Below are positions 16,431 through 24,198 of a DNA stretch of 64,000 bases, one piece after another; the stretch's first letter is position 1; every line of letters starts with the position of its first letter. The stretch covers positions 496,001 through 560,000 of the forward strand of contig NZ_CP014546.1 of assembly GCF_001579805.1 (NCBI RefSeq). Direction: 5' to 3'. A model generated the notes under the pieces. That model saw nothing but the letters and a program-made list of their open reading frames with translations, searched no databases and was not told where the DNA came from. Made by a program: the position numbers and the translations under genes. The stretch comes from Pseudomonas azotoformans (GTDB taxonomy: Bacteria; Pseudomonadota; Gammaproteobacteria; Pseudomonadales; Pseudomonadaceae).

Positions 16431-18398
16431 ATGCGTCTCTTCCTCTGCGAGAAACCGTCCCAAGGTCGTGACATCGCCAAGGTGCTCGGGGCCACTCGGC
16501 GTGGTGACGGTTGCCTGATCGGCACCGACTCAACCGTCACTTGGTGTATCGGTCACCTGCTGGGGACGGCCCCACCTGAAGCTTATGGTGCTCAGTACAA
16601 ATCCTGGTCGCTGGATCATCTACCGATCATTCCCGTGCAGTGGCAGGTCGAGGTCAAACCCAAGACCGCCGCGCAGTTCAAAATCATCAAACGCCTGCTG
16701 AGTGAAGCCTCAAGTGTTGTCATCGCGACCGACGCCGATCGCGAAGGTGAAATGATCGCCCGCGAGCTGCTGGAACTCTGCAGGTATCGAGGCCTCGTTC
16801 AGCGCCTCTGGTTGTCCGCCCTCAACGAGGCGTCGATTCGCAAAGCCCTGTCCTCGCTTAAATCTAATCATGAGACCTTCCCGCTCTACCATTCAGCCCT
16901 CGCCCGCAGCCGCGCTGACTGGCTGATCGGCATGAATCTGAGTCGTTTGTTTACCCTTCTCGGTCGGCGAGCAGGTTACGACGGCGTTTTGTCAGTGGGG
17001 CGCGTCCAGACACCCACCTTACGTCTGGTGGTCGATCGGGATCGTGCGATTGCCAGCTTCGTCCCGGTGCCTTACTGGAACGTTGACGTGCACCTATCGT
17101 CGATGGGCCAGCGATTCATCGCGTCGTGGTTACCACCATGCTCAGGACGGGACGAGTCGGGGCGTTGCCTGCAACAGGCGCTTGTCCATCACGCGGTCCA
17201 AACAATCACCGGCGAGAAGTCCGCCACGGTACTCTCGTTGCAGACTGAGCAGTTCCGAGAACCGCCGCCCCTGCCCTTCGACCTGAGCACGTTGCAAGAA
17301 GTCTGCTCGCGTAAGCTGGGACTCGGTGTCCAGGAAACCCTGAACATCGCCCAAGCCCTGTATGAAACCCACAAAGCCACCACCTACCCGCGCAGCGATT
17401 GCCGCTATTTGCCAGAGAGTATGTTCAACGAGGCACCCGCGGTACTCGATGCCCTGCTCAAAACGGATCCTGCACTCAGACCTGCATTCGGGAGCCTCGA
17501 TCGATCATTGCGCGCCCGCGTATGGAACGATGCCAAGGTCACCGCGCACCACGGCATCATTCCCACCACCGAGCCCGCAAACCTGGCGCGGATGTCCGAA
17601 CAAGAACGCCATGTCTACGAACTGATTCGTAGCCACTACCTCGCGCAATTTCTTCCGCGTCATGAGTTTGATCGGACCCAGGTCGAACTGAAGTGTGGCG
17701 AAGAACGATTGACCGCTGTTGGTAAACAGATCCTGGTCCAGGGCTGGAAAGGCTTGCTCTCCGACAACACCGAGGACGATGAGACCAGCCACAAGTCCCA
17801 AGTATTGCCCGTCTTGCAACAGGGTACTCAGTGCGCAGTGGATGACGTCAAACTCAAGTCCATGCGCACTGCTGCTCCCAAACCTCTCACCGAGGGTGAT
17901 CTGATCAAGGCGATGAAAAACGTCGCCAAGCTGGTCAACGACCCACGACTGAAACAGAAACTTCGGGACACCACCGGTATCGGTACTGAAGCCACGCGAG
18001 CCGGCATCATCAAGGGATTGATTGATCGCGGTTATTTGCTGAAGAAAAAACGCGCCTTAATGGCCTCCGCCGCGGCCCATACCCTGATCGAGGCGGTACC
18101 GGCAGCAGTCGCAGATCCGGGTATGACCGCCATCTGGGAACAGGCGCTGGACGAAATCGAAGCGGGACGCCTGACCCTGGATGCATTCGTTGCCAAGCAG
18201 GCGAACTGGATCGCGCAGTTGGTCGCACACGGCCGCTCGCTCACTTTGGCAATAGCGGTCGAAACGAGCCCGGGCTGCCCCATGTGCAACGCCTCAATGC
18301 TCAAGCGAAAGGGGAAATCAGGACCGTTCTGGTCATGCTCCCGCTATCCGGATTGCAAGGGCACTGTGTCAATCAGTAAAGATACGCGTCGCTCATGA
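16431..18398 (+). CDS. topB: DNA topoisomerase III
   Basis: 655-residue type IA topoisomerase. The Toprim domain has the catalytic glutamate in RLFLCEKPSQGRDIAKVLG and the DxDxE motif in TDADREGEMIARELL near residue 100. The active-site tyrosine is in TTYPRSDCRYLPE, about residue 318. The C-terminus has a four-cysteine zinc finger (CPMCNASMLK, then WSCSRYPDC). A GGAG site lies upstream. Mobile-element TopB proteins of this kind accompany ssb and the relaxase and are thought to resolve intermediates of transfer or of replication. It is full length and not disrupted. Confidence 0.95.
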   Translation: MRLFLCEKPSQGRDIAKVLGATRRGDGCLIGTDSTVTWCIGHLLGTAPPEAYGAQYKSWSLDHLPIIPVQWQVEVKPKTAAQFKIIKRLLSEASSVVIATDADREGEMIARELLELCRYRGLVQRLWLSALNEASIRKALSSLKSNHETFPLYHSALARSRADWLIGMNLSRLFTLLGRRAGYDGVLSVGRVQTPTLRLVVDRDRAIASFVPVPYWNVDVHLSSMGQRFIASWLPPCSGRDESGRCLQQALVHHAVQTITGEKSATVLSLQTEQFREPPPLPFDLSTLQEVCSRKLGLGVQETLNIAQALYETHKATTYPRSDCRYLPESMFNEAPAVLDALLKTDPALRPAFGSLDRSLRARVWNDAKVTAHHGIIPTTEPANLARMSEQERHVYELIRSHYLAQFLPRHEFDRTQVELKCGEERLTAVGKQILVQGWKGLLSDNTEDDETSHKSQVLPVLQQGTQCAVDDVKLKSMRTAAPKPLTEGDLIKAMKNVAKLVNDPRLKQKLRDTTGIGTEATRAGIIKGLIDRGYLLKKKRALMASAAAHTLIEAVPAAVADPGMTAIWEQALDEIEAGRLTLDAFVAKQANWIAQLVAHGRSLTLAIAVETSPGCPMCNASMLKRKGKSGPFWSCSRYPDCKGTVSISKDTRRS

Positions 18399-18966
18399 TG
18401 TGCCATGAGACGATCATCATGAGAACGGTGAGTTCTCTGCCTTGACGTCGTCCCACCCTCTCTGCTGTAGTGCCTCAGGATCATCGCCAACGGCGACCCA
18501 AGACCGATTTGCTCCGGGTAGCTCGGTCGGACTCCTAGAGTTCGGAGCCTTCTTTTCTGCGGAATTTACTTCCCGTTTTATGCTCGACCTGATCGTGGTG
18601 GCGGATGACCGCTGTTGCCTCAACCCGGCAATAGCGGTCATCCGCTTCGGCGATCGTATTCAGCCCCGGAGCCCGCCGGGGAAACACCGGGCACCTTTTG
18701 TGCGCGGATGCGTGCCAGCACGTTCCGACCCAAGCCACGACAAGGGTCGGTTGGCGAATCATTGCGCAGTTCAACCAAGTGATGCGAGGCGCTAGTCGAC
18801 TGCGGAGGACCGCCAGAGGTGGCTTTTCTCTTCCACGCCTGGCACCCCGCCAGGCCCACTCTTCACTTTCTTCAATCCAGTGACTGCCACTGTATTCCGG
18901 CCTTAAAAAATCGGGTTGCAGCGTCTTGACGCTTCCCTGTGACAGGCTTATACAAAAGGCGTGGTT
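18399..18966. other. Hairpin-rich non-coding region downstream of topB
   Basis: No reading frame here has a credible start, ribosome site or family match. The sequence is full of inverted repeats. TCGCC/GGCGA lies near 18488, and GACCGA/TCGGTC near 18505-18531. A 19-base stem with one wobble and a seven-base loop spans 18601-18645 (GCGGATGACCGCTGTTGCC and its partner). CCCCGG/CCGGGG lies near 18664, and CGACCC/GGGTCG near 18727-18750. None has a T-tract. This suggests a structured RNA, a leader, or a protein-DNA landing region such as an origin of transfer; which of these cannot be told by eye. Confidence 0.5.
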
Positions 18967-19098
18967 CGCTGTCGTTGACAGCCCAGCCCAGGTAGCCAGA
19001 ACCTTCAAGGTTACGCCACGTTCGTGGTGGTTCACCCAAGTGCAATCAGCGTTCGGAAGCTTGTACGATTACCGCTTCAGCGGTGATGAATGCCCACT
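18967..19098 (+). ncRNA. Structured leader element, copy A (upstream of DUF3577 gene)
   Basis: This 132-base segment recurs, about three-quarters identical by eye, at 47875-48009. Four stems can be drawn: 18968-18973 with 18977-18982 (GCTGTC/GACAGC), 18992-18997 with 19009-19014 (GTAGCC/GGTTAC), 19016-19020 with 19023-19027 (CCACG/CGTGG) and 19071-19075 with 19080-19084 (ACCGC/GCGGT). Between the copies, stem 4 changes a C-G pair to T-A and stem 2 a G-T pair to G-C, so pairing is kept. The 197 bases to the DUF3577 start add further hairpins (CTGCGG/CCGCAG, CGCCATCGGC/GCCGGTGGCG, ACGGGG/CCCCGT). Context (upstream of a DNA-related ICE operon with radC) is like that reported for the radC RNA motif. 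Confidence 0.6.
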
Positions 19099-19295
19099 CC
19101 CCCATGCCTGCGGATCACAACCGCAGACGCTCCTCTGCTGCACCGCTAGTCCCCCAAGGCGCATCGTTCTGATCGCCATCGGCTTGCCGGTGGCGAGTCG
19201 TTCATCGCTTGCCTTCACCTTACCCACCCTGACGGGGGCTCACTTCCCCGTAAGGGATTGTGCGTCGCCGTTTTCCTTGAAACAGGAGAACTACC

Positions 19296-19877
19296 ATGGC
19301 CCACGCCAACCACTCCCAAGAAGCGACCACTTACTTCAATCTCCACACCGTCGGTATCGGCTACCTCAACCGTGTTCGTGAAGTACAAGTCCGCCGCGGC
19401 CAGCCATTCATGGCCTGCGATATCGCAGCCCTGCACGGCGCCACTGATGCGGTGGAGTACACCCGCTTCGACTGCAAAGTCGCTGGGGGTGAAGCTGAAC
19501 GCTTGATTCGTCTCTATATGGACGCCGTCAAAGCCGAGAAAAAGGTCTTGCTGTCGTTCCGTATCGGCGATCTGTGGATCGATCCGTTTCTCTACGAGAA
19601 AGGCGATAAACAAGGCCAACCGGGCGCCAGCCTGAAAGGTCGGTTGCTGTTCATCGACTGGATCAAGGTCAACGGCACGGTCGAGTACAAAGCGCCCGCC
19701 AGGCAGCAAGCAACAGCACCTGCTGAGCAAGCGCCAACCAGTGAGCCATCCCCAACATCGGCTGAGGCCGAGGCTGAGGAGTTCGAAAGCCCAACAGAAG
19801 CTCAGGTCGAACCTGAATCTGCACTTGCTCCAAGCACGGCTCGTCGTGATGCCACCCGAACCGTTCGGTCCGCCTGA
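19296..19877 (+). CDS. STY4534-family ICE replication protein (DUF3577)
   Basis: 193 residues with ribosome site GGAG. The first 130 residues are the DUF3577 domain: TTYFNLHTVGIGYLNRVREVQVRRGQPFMACDIAAL, then EYTRFDCKVAGGEAERLI and GDLWIDPFLYEKG, with a strand-rich pattern like an OB-fold or SSB-type protein. The C-terminal 60 residues are Ala/Pro/Glu-rich and disordered. It has an unusually long structured leader and ends in its own terminator hairpin, so it is expressed as a single gene, probably at high level. The family is constant in SPI-7 and PFGI-1 elements; the replication role in the name is by association. Confidence 0.88.
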   Translation: MAHANHSQEATTYFNLHTVGIGYLNRVREVQVRRGQPFMACDIAALHGATDAVEYTRFDCKVAGGEAERLIRLYMDAVKAEKKVLLSFRIGDLWIDPFLYEKGDKQGQPGASLKGRLLFIDWIKVNGTVEYKAPARQQATAPAEQAPTSEPSPTSAEAEAEEFESPTEAQVEPESALAPSTARRDATRTVRSA

Positions 19878-19899
19878 ACAGTCCGCGATGTTCCTCATC

Positions 19900-19926
19900 A
19901 AGGCGCTCCGTCGAGCGCCTTTTCTT
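19900..19926 (+). terminator. Rho-independent terminator after DUF3577 gene
   Basis: AAGGCGCT, six-base loop, AGCGCCTT followed by TTCTTC. The arms are perfect over eight bases and the T-rich run overlaps the stem end. It separates the DUF3577 gene from the small zinc-ribbon-like gene. Confidence 0.8.
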
Positions 19927-19948
19927 CAATCCGCACAGGAGAACCCAC

Positions 19949-20206
19949 ATGGAATCCTTCTGGCTTTGCGACGACTGCCTGTTCGCTGCGGCTTACGAGG
20001 ACTACAGCACGTTATCGCTCTATTACACGACGGATGAAATTGAGAAACGCATCGCCGGCATCCATCGAGCACTGGTTCGCTTAATGCCCATCAGTGCCGA
20101 CTTCGATTCCAACGCCGGCTGGGGAATAAAAGCCTTTTCCCCATTGCCCTGCGACGGTTGTGGCTCACACCTACACGGCCAACGCCACCGATTCACCCGG
20201 CTGTAA
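19949..20206 (+). CDS. Small protein with paired CxxC motifs (possible zinc ribbon)
   Basis: 85 residues, ATG preceded by GGAG at good spacing. It has CDDC at residues about 7-10 and CDGCGSH at about 67-73, a spacing that could bind one zinc ion. The middle is acidic and aromatic (YEDYSTLSLYYTTDEIEKRIAGIHRALVRL) and likely helical. I do not recognise a named family. It sits between the DUF3577 and radC genes, reads in the same direction, and is a usual kind of small ICE protein. Zinc binding is inferred from cysteine spacing only. Confidence 0.75.
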   Translation: MESFWLCDDCLFAAAYEDYSTLSLYYTTDEIEKRIAGIHRALVRLMPISADFDSNAGWGIKAFSPLPCDGCGSHLHGQRHRFTRL

Positions 20207-20306
20207 ACAGCGCGCCAACGGCTAGCGCCCGCGACTCCACACCCACCCCGGGGACACCACTTCCCTCGGGCGTGTACCCCTGATTGTTCCCTTCGGAGGT
20301 ACCACC

Positions 20307-20801
20307 ATGAGCACCCGACTCGCACGGATTGAAACCTCGGATTTCGAGGCTGATCGTATCGCTCACGAAAACCAGGTGATCGACGAAGCGCTGCATATTC
20401 TGGATCGTCGGCTGTTCGCCCGCGGCCCTAACCTGACGTCGCCTGACGCTGTGGCCTCATACCTAAAACTGCACCTTGCGCAACAAGAGCATGAAGTCTT
20501 TGGTGTGATCTTTCTCGATGCCAGACACCGCGTGCTGGCATTCGAAGTCCTCTTTCACGGCAGCATTGATGGAGCCAGCGTTTACCCCCGCCAGGTCGTT
20601 AAGCGCTCCCTCGCGCATAACGCTGCGGCCGTCATTTTTGTTCACAACCACCCCTCAGGTTGTACGGAACCCAGCCAGGCGGATCGCGTCTTGACCGCAC
20701 GGTTGAAGGAGGCCTTGGCCTTGATCGAAGTGCGCGTACTGGATCACTTCATCGTGGGTGAAGGTCGTCCGCTCTCCCTTGCCGAACATGGCTGGCTTTA
20801 A
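20307..20801 (+). CDS. radC: RadC-family JAB-domain protein
   Basis: 164 residues, strong GGAGG site. The MPN/JAB metalloprotease-like motif is complete: a glutamate in [21 protein letters not shown] and the HxHPSG...D signature [14 protein letters not shown] near residue 112. The N-terminal helix-hairpin-helix of chromosomal RadC is missing, which is normal for the short mobile-element version. Such genes are very common on ICEs and prophages; their function remains undefined and chromosomal radC is not a proven repair gene. It is followed by a short terminator. Confidence 0.9.
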   Translation: MSTRLARIETSDFEADRIAHENQVIDEALHILDRRLFARGPNLTSPDAVASYLKLHLAQQEHEVFGVIFLDARHRVLAFEVLFHGSIDGASVYPRQVVKRSLAHNAAAVIFVHNHPSGCTEPSQADRVLTARLKEALALIEVRVLDHFIVGEGRPLSLAEHGWL

Positions 20802-20807
20802 CCCTTA

Positions 20808-20827
20808 CAGGCGCCTTCGGGCGCCTG
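20808..20827 (+). terminator. Short GC-rich hairpin terminator after radC
   Basis: CAGGCGCC, loop TTCG, GGCGCCTG: a perfect eight-base stem with a stable UUCG tetraloop. The following GTTCATTTTC is moderately T-rich. It lies seven bases after the radC stop. Confidence 0.75.
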
Positions 20828-20853
20828 GTTCATTTTCATCCTGGAGAACCCTC

Positions 20854-21618
20854 ATGAATCCCACATCCCAAGCCCCAGCCCCAGCCCCAGCCCCAGCCCT
20901 GCTGATGGCCTTAAATCCATTTGCTCGCGGTTACGACAACCTTCATATCGAACGGCTGCTACTGATCACCTACGAAAACGACTGCCCTCCCTGCTTTCGA
21001 CCCGTGCACGACTCACAAGCCCATCTGCCCGACATTGAGCTGCAACTATTCGCCTGTCTGTTCAATGACGATTTCGCCTTGATCAGCGAAGGCCAATCCA
21101 TTCCGGATGATTTGGATGAACGCTGCCAGTCCACCGGGCTGGTGCGCCAAATGATTTACGCCGTGATTGGCGAGGTGCTCAACGAGCGGCATCACGTCGG
21201 CGACCTGTACTCCCAGAAAGAAGCCCAAGCCATGGTCCATCGCTTGAGCTTCGAAACGGGACACTACAGTCGAGCCTGGGAGATCAGTACCGCACACCTT
21301 CCTGAAGGAGCGATGTTCTATCTGGAAGGGTGGGCCAGTGACTCCGTTCCGAGGCAAACCGGCCTTTTGTTTGAGCTGTTCGCGTTGCCGGATTGCTGCG
21401 GCATCGGTTGCAAGCTGATCGGCACGCCATGGACGGACGAGAACTTGCTGAACATTGAGGGCAAACGTTATTCAAGCTTGAGACAAGAGCAACTCGATGC
21501 AGGCACACCGGAAGTCCTAGTCAACGTACTGTATCTGGCGGCATTGGCGGATGTGCGATTGTTGATCTTCGACCCCGACGCTGCCGTCTTGAATGGACTC
21601 GCCATTTTTGATGAATAA
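20854..21618 (+). CDS. ICE-associated hypothetical protein (possibly DUF5983-like)
   Basis: 254 residues from an ATG with GGAG upstream; an earlier in-frame ATG inside radC is not used. The N-terminus has a run of Ala-Pro repeats encoded by hexanucleotide repeats. The body begins NPFARGYDNLHIERLLLITYENDCPP and contains ISTAHLPEGAMFYLEGWA near residue 160 and PDCCGIGCKLIG near 195. I believe it resembles the DUF5983 type of ICE protein, but I hold this loosely. There is no signal peptide or membrane helix. It is followed by an unstructured gap and then the pilL2 gene with its own hairpin. Confidence 0.75.
   Translation: MNPTSQAPAPAPAPALLMALNPFARGYDNLHIERLLLITYENDCPPCFRPVHDSQAHLPDIELQLFACLFNDDFALISEGQSIPDDLDERCQSTGLVRQMIYAVIGEVLNERHHVGDLYSQKEAQAMVHRLSFETGHYSRAWEISTAHLPEGAMFYLEGWASDSVPRQTGLLFELFALPDCCGIGCKLIGTPWTDENLLNIEGKRYSSLRQEQLDAGTPEVLVNVLYLAALADVRLLIFDPDAAVLNGLAIFDE
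20871..20900 (+). repeat. Five tandem AGCCCC hexamers in coding sequence
   Basis: Four exact AGCCCC units plus a fifth with a final T. They encode an Ala-Pro run in frame, so changes in copy number would alter only the length of a flexible N-terminal arm and not the frame. Confidence 0.85.
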
Positions 21619-21684
21619 CGACATGAAGTGTTGTGCTTTAAAGCGACCTACCCTGAGTCAACTTTCTCACTGAATCACTCCTTC

Positions 21685-21722
21685 ACCTCATGTCAGGTTC
21701 TGCACTGAATCTGACATGAGGT
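21685..21722 (+). promoter_or_regulatory. Hairpin occluding the pilL2 ribosome site
   Basis: ACCTCATGTCAG, 14-base loop, CTGACATGAGGT: perfect 12-base arms. The right arm contains the only plausible Shine-Dalgarno (GAGG at 21718-21721) of the gene starting at 21729. Paired, it would block ribosome entry. It may alternatively be a weak terminator of the preceding transcript. Confidence 0.6.
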
Positions 21723-21728
21723 ATTTCC

Positions 21729-22271
21729 ATGGAGCGTTTTTTCACGCCTGTCTGCCTGCTGGGTTTGTTGAGCGCCTGCACCGCGCAAATCCCCAACCCT
21801 TTGCCAACCAATCCAGAGATCGGCATTGGTTCCAATCGGGCCCAGCACTCGAGGGGCACAGCCGAAGAAAGCCATCCGGTAGAACTCCGCTATGGCCGCT
21901 ATACGCTGGTCAGCACCGAGCCCACCACGGAACAACACGATCTTCTTGCCCAAATCATCGACGTGAGTATCCCGTCCAACCTGAATCCATCGGTACAGGA
22001 GGCGATGCACTACGTGCTGCAGCGTTCGGGTTATGCGCTTTGCCCTGATACTGCGTCGGTGAAGGTGCTGTTTACCCGCCCCCTGCCAGCGGCCCATTAC
22101 CGGCTTGGTCCAATCCCTTTGCGCCGCGCGCTACAAGTGCTGGCTGGCCCCGCCTGGCAACTCACGACCGATGAAGTCAGCCGTTCGGTCTGCTTCGAAC
22201 AGCAGAAAACGGATGCCGGTGTCGCGCCGATCACACCCGTCTTGCCCCATCAATTGGAGGCGCGGCCATGA
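21729..22271 (+). CDS. PilL N-terminal-type ICE protein (TIGR03748, PilL2)
   Basis: 180 residues. A lipoprotein signal is visible (FFTPVCLLGLLSACTAQ, lipobox LSAC with Cys near residue 17), placing it in the outer or inner membrane facing the periplasm. The core VELRYGRYTLVSTEPTTEQHDLLAQIIDVSIP and TVQEAMHYVLQRSGYAL-like segment followed by PLRRALQVLAGPAW match the TIGR03748 PilL N-terminal domain, a secretin-like fold. A full type IVb pilus operon such as that of PAPI-1 is absent, as in ICEclc. It opens the transfer gene block and overlaps the next gene by four bases. Confidence 0.85.
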   Translation: MERFFTPVCLLGLLSACTAQIPNPLPTNPEIGIGSNRAQHSRGTAEESHPVELRYGRYTLVSTEPTTEQHDLLAQIIDVSIPSNLNPSVQEAMHYVLQRSGYALCPDTASVKVLFTRPLPAAHYRLGPIPLRRALQVLAGPAWQLTTDEVSRSVCFEQQKTDAGVAPITPVLPHQLEARP

Positions 22272-22939
22272 AAGCCTCAACGTTTCAAACCCTCATTGTC
22301 GGCTTACTTTGCCTCGCGGTCGCCGGGCTGAGCGGTGGTTTGTATAACCAGTATCAGCGCGTGGCAGAACTACAGAGCACGAACACGCAATACCGACAAA
22401 CCCTGGACACCCTGCAACGTGATTCAAACGCCCTCAAGGACGCCCAGGAGAAGCAGCAGTACGCGCTGAAAGACCTGAAGCAGATGGTCGATACTGGTGA
22501 GCAACAGGCCAATACCCTCGATCCGATGCTGGATCAGTGGGCGCAAGAGATACAGGAACTGCGCGACGGTGTGGCGGCCAGTGCCACCGTGGCAGACCTG
22601 ACAGTGCTACGCGCACGTCTTGAACAGGTCGAGCAGCAGTTCCTGGACCTCAAGACCCAGCCATCACCCCCACCGCCGACGCCTTCAGCGCCCAAACCGA
22701 AACAGACCGCTCGCCCAAAATCCGTCCCGCTCTCGCCACCGTTCTCGGTATTGGGTGTCGAGTCCCGCAGTGGTGAGCGCTTTTTAGCGGTCGCACCTCC
22801 CGGCAGTCGCGCTCTCATGGATGTTCGGCTGCTGCATAGCGGCGAGCAGGTCGGAACTTGGCAACTGAAAGTGCTGGAGCCGAACTCAGCCATCTTCACG
22901 GTGGCCGCTCAACCAGATCAGACCGTGCACCTCCCTTGA
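22268..22939 (+). CDS. Membrane-anchored coiled-coil protein of the transfer operon
   Basis: 223 residues. One N-terminal membrane helix (TLIVGLLCLAVAGLSGGLY, about residues 6-25) is followed by a long coiled coil (about 30-125, ELQSTNTQYRQTLDTLQRD and on), a Pro/Lys-rich linker and a small C-terminal domain (FSVLGVESRSGERFLAVAPPGSRALMDVRLL) that looks like the short beta domain of some pilus-assembly proteins. I do not assign a TIGRFAM. It is coupled to PilL2 by overlap and precedes the TIGR03759 gene by nine bases. A periplasm-spanning assembly role is the reasonable inference. Confidence 0.82.
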   Translation: MKASTFQTLIVGLLCLAVAGLSGGLYNQYQRVAELQSTNTQYRQTLDTLQRDSNALKDAQEKQQYALKDLKQMVDTGEQQANTLDPMLDQWAQEIQELRDGVAASATVADLTVLRARLEQVEQQFLDLKTQPSPPPPTPSAPKPKQTARPKSVPLSPPFSVLGVESRSGERFLAVAPPGSRALMDVRLLHSGEQVGTWQLKVLEPNSAIFTVAAQPDQTVHLP

Positions 22940-22948
22940 GAGGCGATC

Positions 22949-23668
22949 ATGAACAGAGCGCTACTGCCCACCGTTGTCTGTCTGGTTTCGTTACTGATCA
23001 CGAGTGCTGCGAAGGGTAACCCCATCACGGCACAGTCACAGACCCAGGACACCCAGCCCGCTCCGCTGGGACGATCTCACTCTGAACAGGCGGCGAGCTG
23101 GGGCCTGACCGAGCAGGAGTGGACGCGCTTCGAACAGATCCAAGCCGGCCCACGCGGTTTCTGGAGCCCGAACCTCGATCCGTTGACCGCACTTGGAGTC
23201 GAGGCCCAGACCGACCAAGAGCGCCAGCGCTATGCCCAATTGCAGGTAGCGCTGGAAGCCAAACGCGCCGAACGCGAGTTGGCCTACCAAAACGCTTACA
23301 CGGCGGCCTGGGCCGAGCTGTTTCCCGGGCTGCTGCCGATCCAGGGCATGGCATCTTCGCCCCCTACCAGCTCAGCGGTCGCGCCGCGCCCAGCCCTGTT
23401 TGTGGAGGACCACTGCCCAGCGTGCACCGCCGAAGCGCAGCGTCTGCAAAGCAGTGACACGGCGTTCGATCTCTACCTGGTGGGCAGCCAAGGCGAGGAT
23501 GAACGCGTCCGTCGTTGGGCTCGGCAAACAAACATCGCTCCGGCCAAGGTGCAACGCCGGCAAATCACCTTGAACCATGACCGTGGTCGCTGGTTCAGCC
23601 TGGGTGCCCCAGGACCATTGCCCGCCACATTCCAACAGGTGAATGGACAATGGCAACGCCTCGACTGA
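22949..23668 (+). CDS. TIGR03759-family ICE protein (PFL_4693), thioredoxin-like
   Basis: 239 residues with a Sec signal peptide (LLPTVVCLVSLLITSAAKG). The middle contains the family segment WGLTEQEWTRFEQIQAGPRGFWSPNLDPLTALG. The C-terminal third has a CPAC motif after a strand (PALFVEDHCPACTAEAQRLQ, near residue 150), typical of a periplasmic thioredoxin fold, and LYLVGSQGEDERVRRWA. It may assist disulphide formation in cysteine-rich transfer proteins. GAGG precedes the ATG. The gene overlaps the lytic transglycosylase gene by 19 bases. Confidence 0.88.
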   Translation: MNRALLPTVVCLVSLLITSAAKGNPITAQSQTQDTQPAPLGRSHSEQAASWGLTEQEWTRFEQIQAGPRGFWSPNLDPLTALGVEAQTDQERQRYAQLQVALEAKRAERELAYQNAYTAAWAELFPGLLPIQGMASSPPTSSAVAPRPALFVEDHCPACTAEAQRLQSSDTAFDLYLVGSQGEDERVRRWARQTNIAPAKVQRRQITLNHDRGRWFSLGAPGPLPATFQQVNGQWQRLD

Positions 23669-24198
23669 GTGGTATTGCGCTCCTGCTGACGATGCTCGCC
23701 GTCCAGGCTGACGAACTTCCGCCTCCGGCCTACCAACTGGCGGCGCATGACGCCGATATCCCTTCTACGGTGCTGTTCGCGATTGCTCTGCAGGAGAGTG
23801 GTACCCGCGTCCGTGGTCGACTGCTGCCCTGGCCTTGGACGCTGAATATTGCCGGTAGCCCTTACCGCTTCGCCACTCGCCAGGCCGCCTGTCACGCCTT
23901 GCTTCAGGCGCTCACCCGGCATGACGCCAAGCGGGTCGATGTCGGTCTTGGGCAAACCAACCTGGGTTACCACGGGCAACGTTTTTCCAGCCCCTGCGAA
24001 GCCCTCGATCCCTACCGCAATCTCGCCGTGACCGCCGCGCTGCTGCAGGAGCATCACGTCGCCACCGGTGATTGGGTCTTGGCTGCCGGGCGCTATCACC
24101 GTCCGGCAGGAGGCGCGCCGGCCGCGCGTTACCGCGCCGGCTTTTCCCGGCAACTCGAACGGTTGCTGGTTTCCTTCGAACAAGGCACACCACCATGA
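23650..24198 (+). CDS. Lytic transglycosylase (SLT domain) of the transfer system
   Basis: 182 residues with signal peptide (LSGIALLLTMLAVQA). The goose-type lysozyme/SLT pattern is seen: VLFAIALQESGTR with the catalytic glutamate near residue 57, then DVGLGQTNLGYHG and NLAVTAALLQEHH, corresponding to the GLMQ and N-A-x-L motifs. It opens peptidoglycan for assembly of the conjugation machine, equivalent to VirB1. Both ends overlap neighbouring genes, so translation is coupled. Confidence 0.9.
   Translation: MATPRLSGIALLLTMLAVQADELPPPAYQLAAHDADIPSTVLFAIALQESGTRVRGRLLPWPWTLNIAGSPYRFATRQAACHALLQALTRHDAKRVDVGLGQTNLGYHGQRFSSPCEALDPYRNLAVTAALLQEHHVATGDWVLAAGRYHRPAGGAPAARYRAGFSRQLERLLVSFEQGTPP

Noticed and set aside
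18535..19035. Long minus-strand open frame across the non-coding region; like another at 47880-48146 it encodes KVLATWAG
   Set aside because: The shared peptide is the reverse reading of the repeated structured element, the rest of the two frames is unrelated, and neither has a ribosome site. Similarity is at DNA level.
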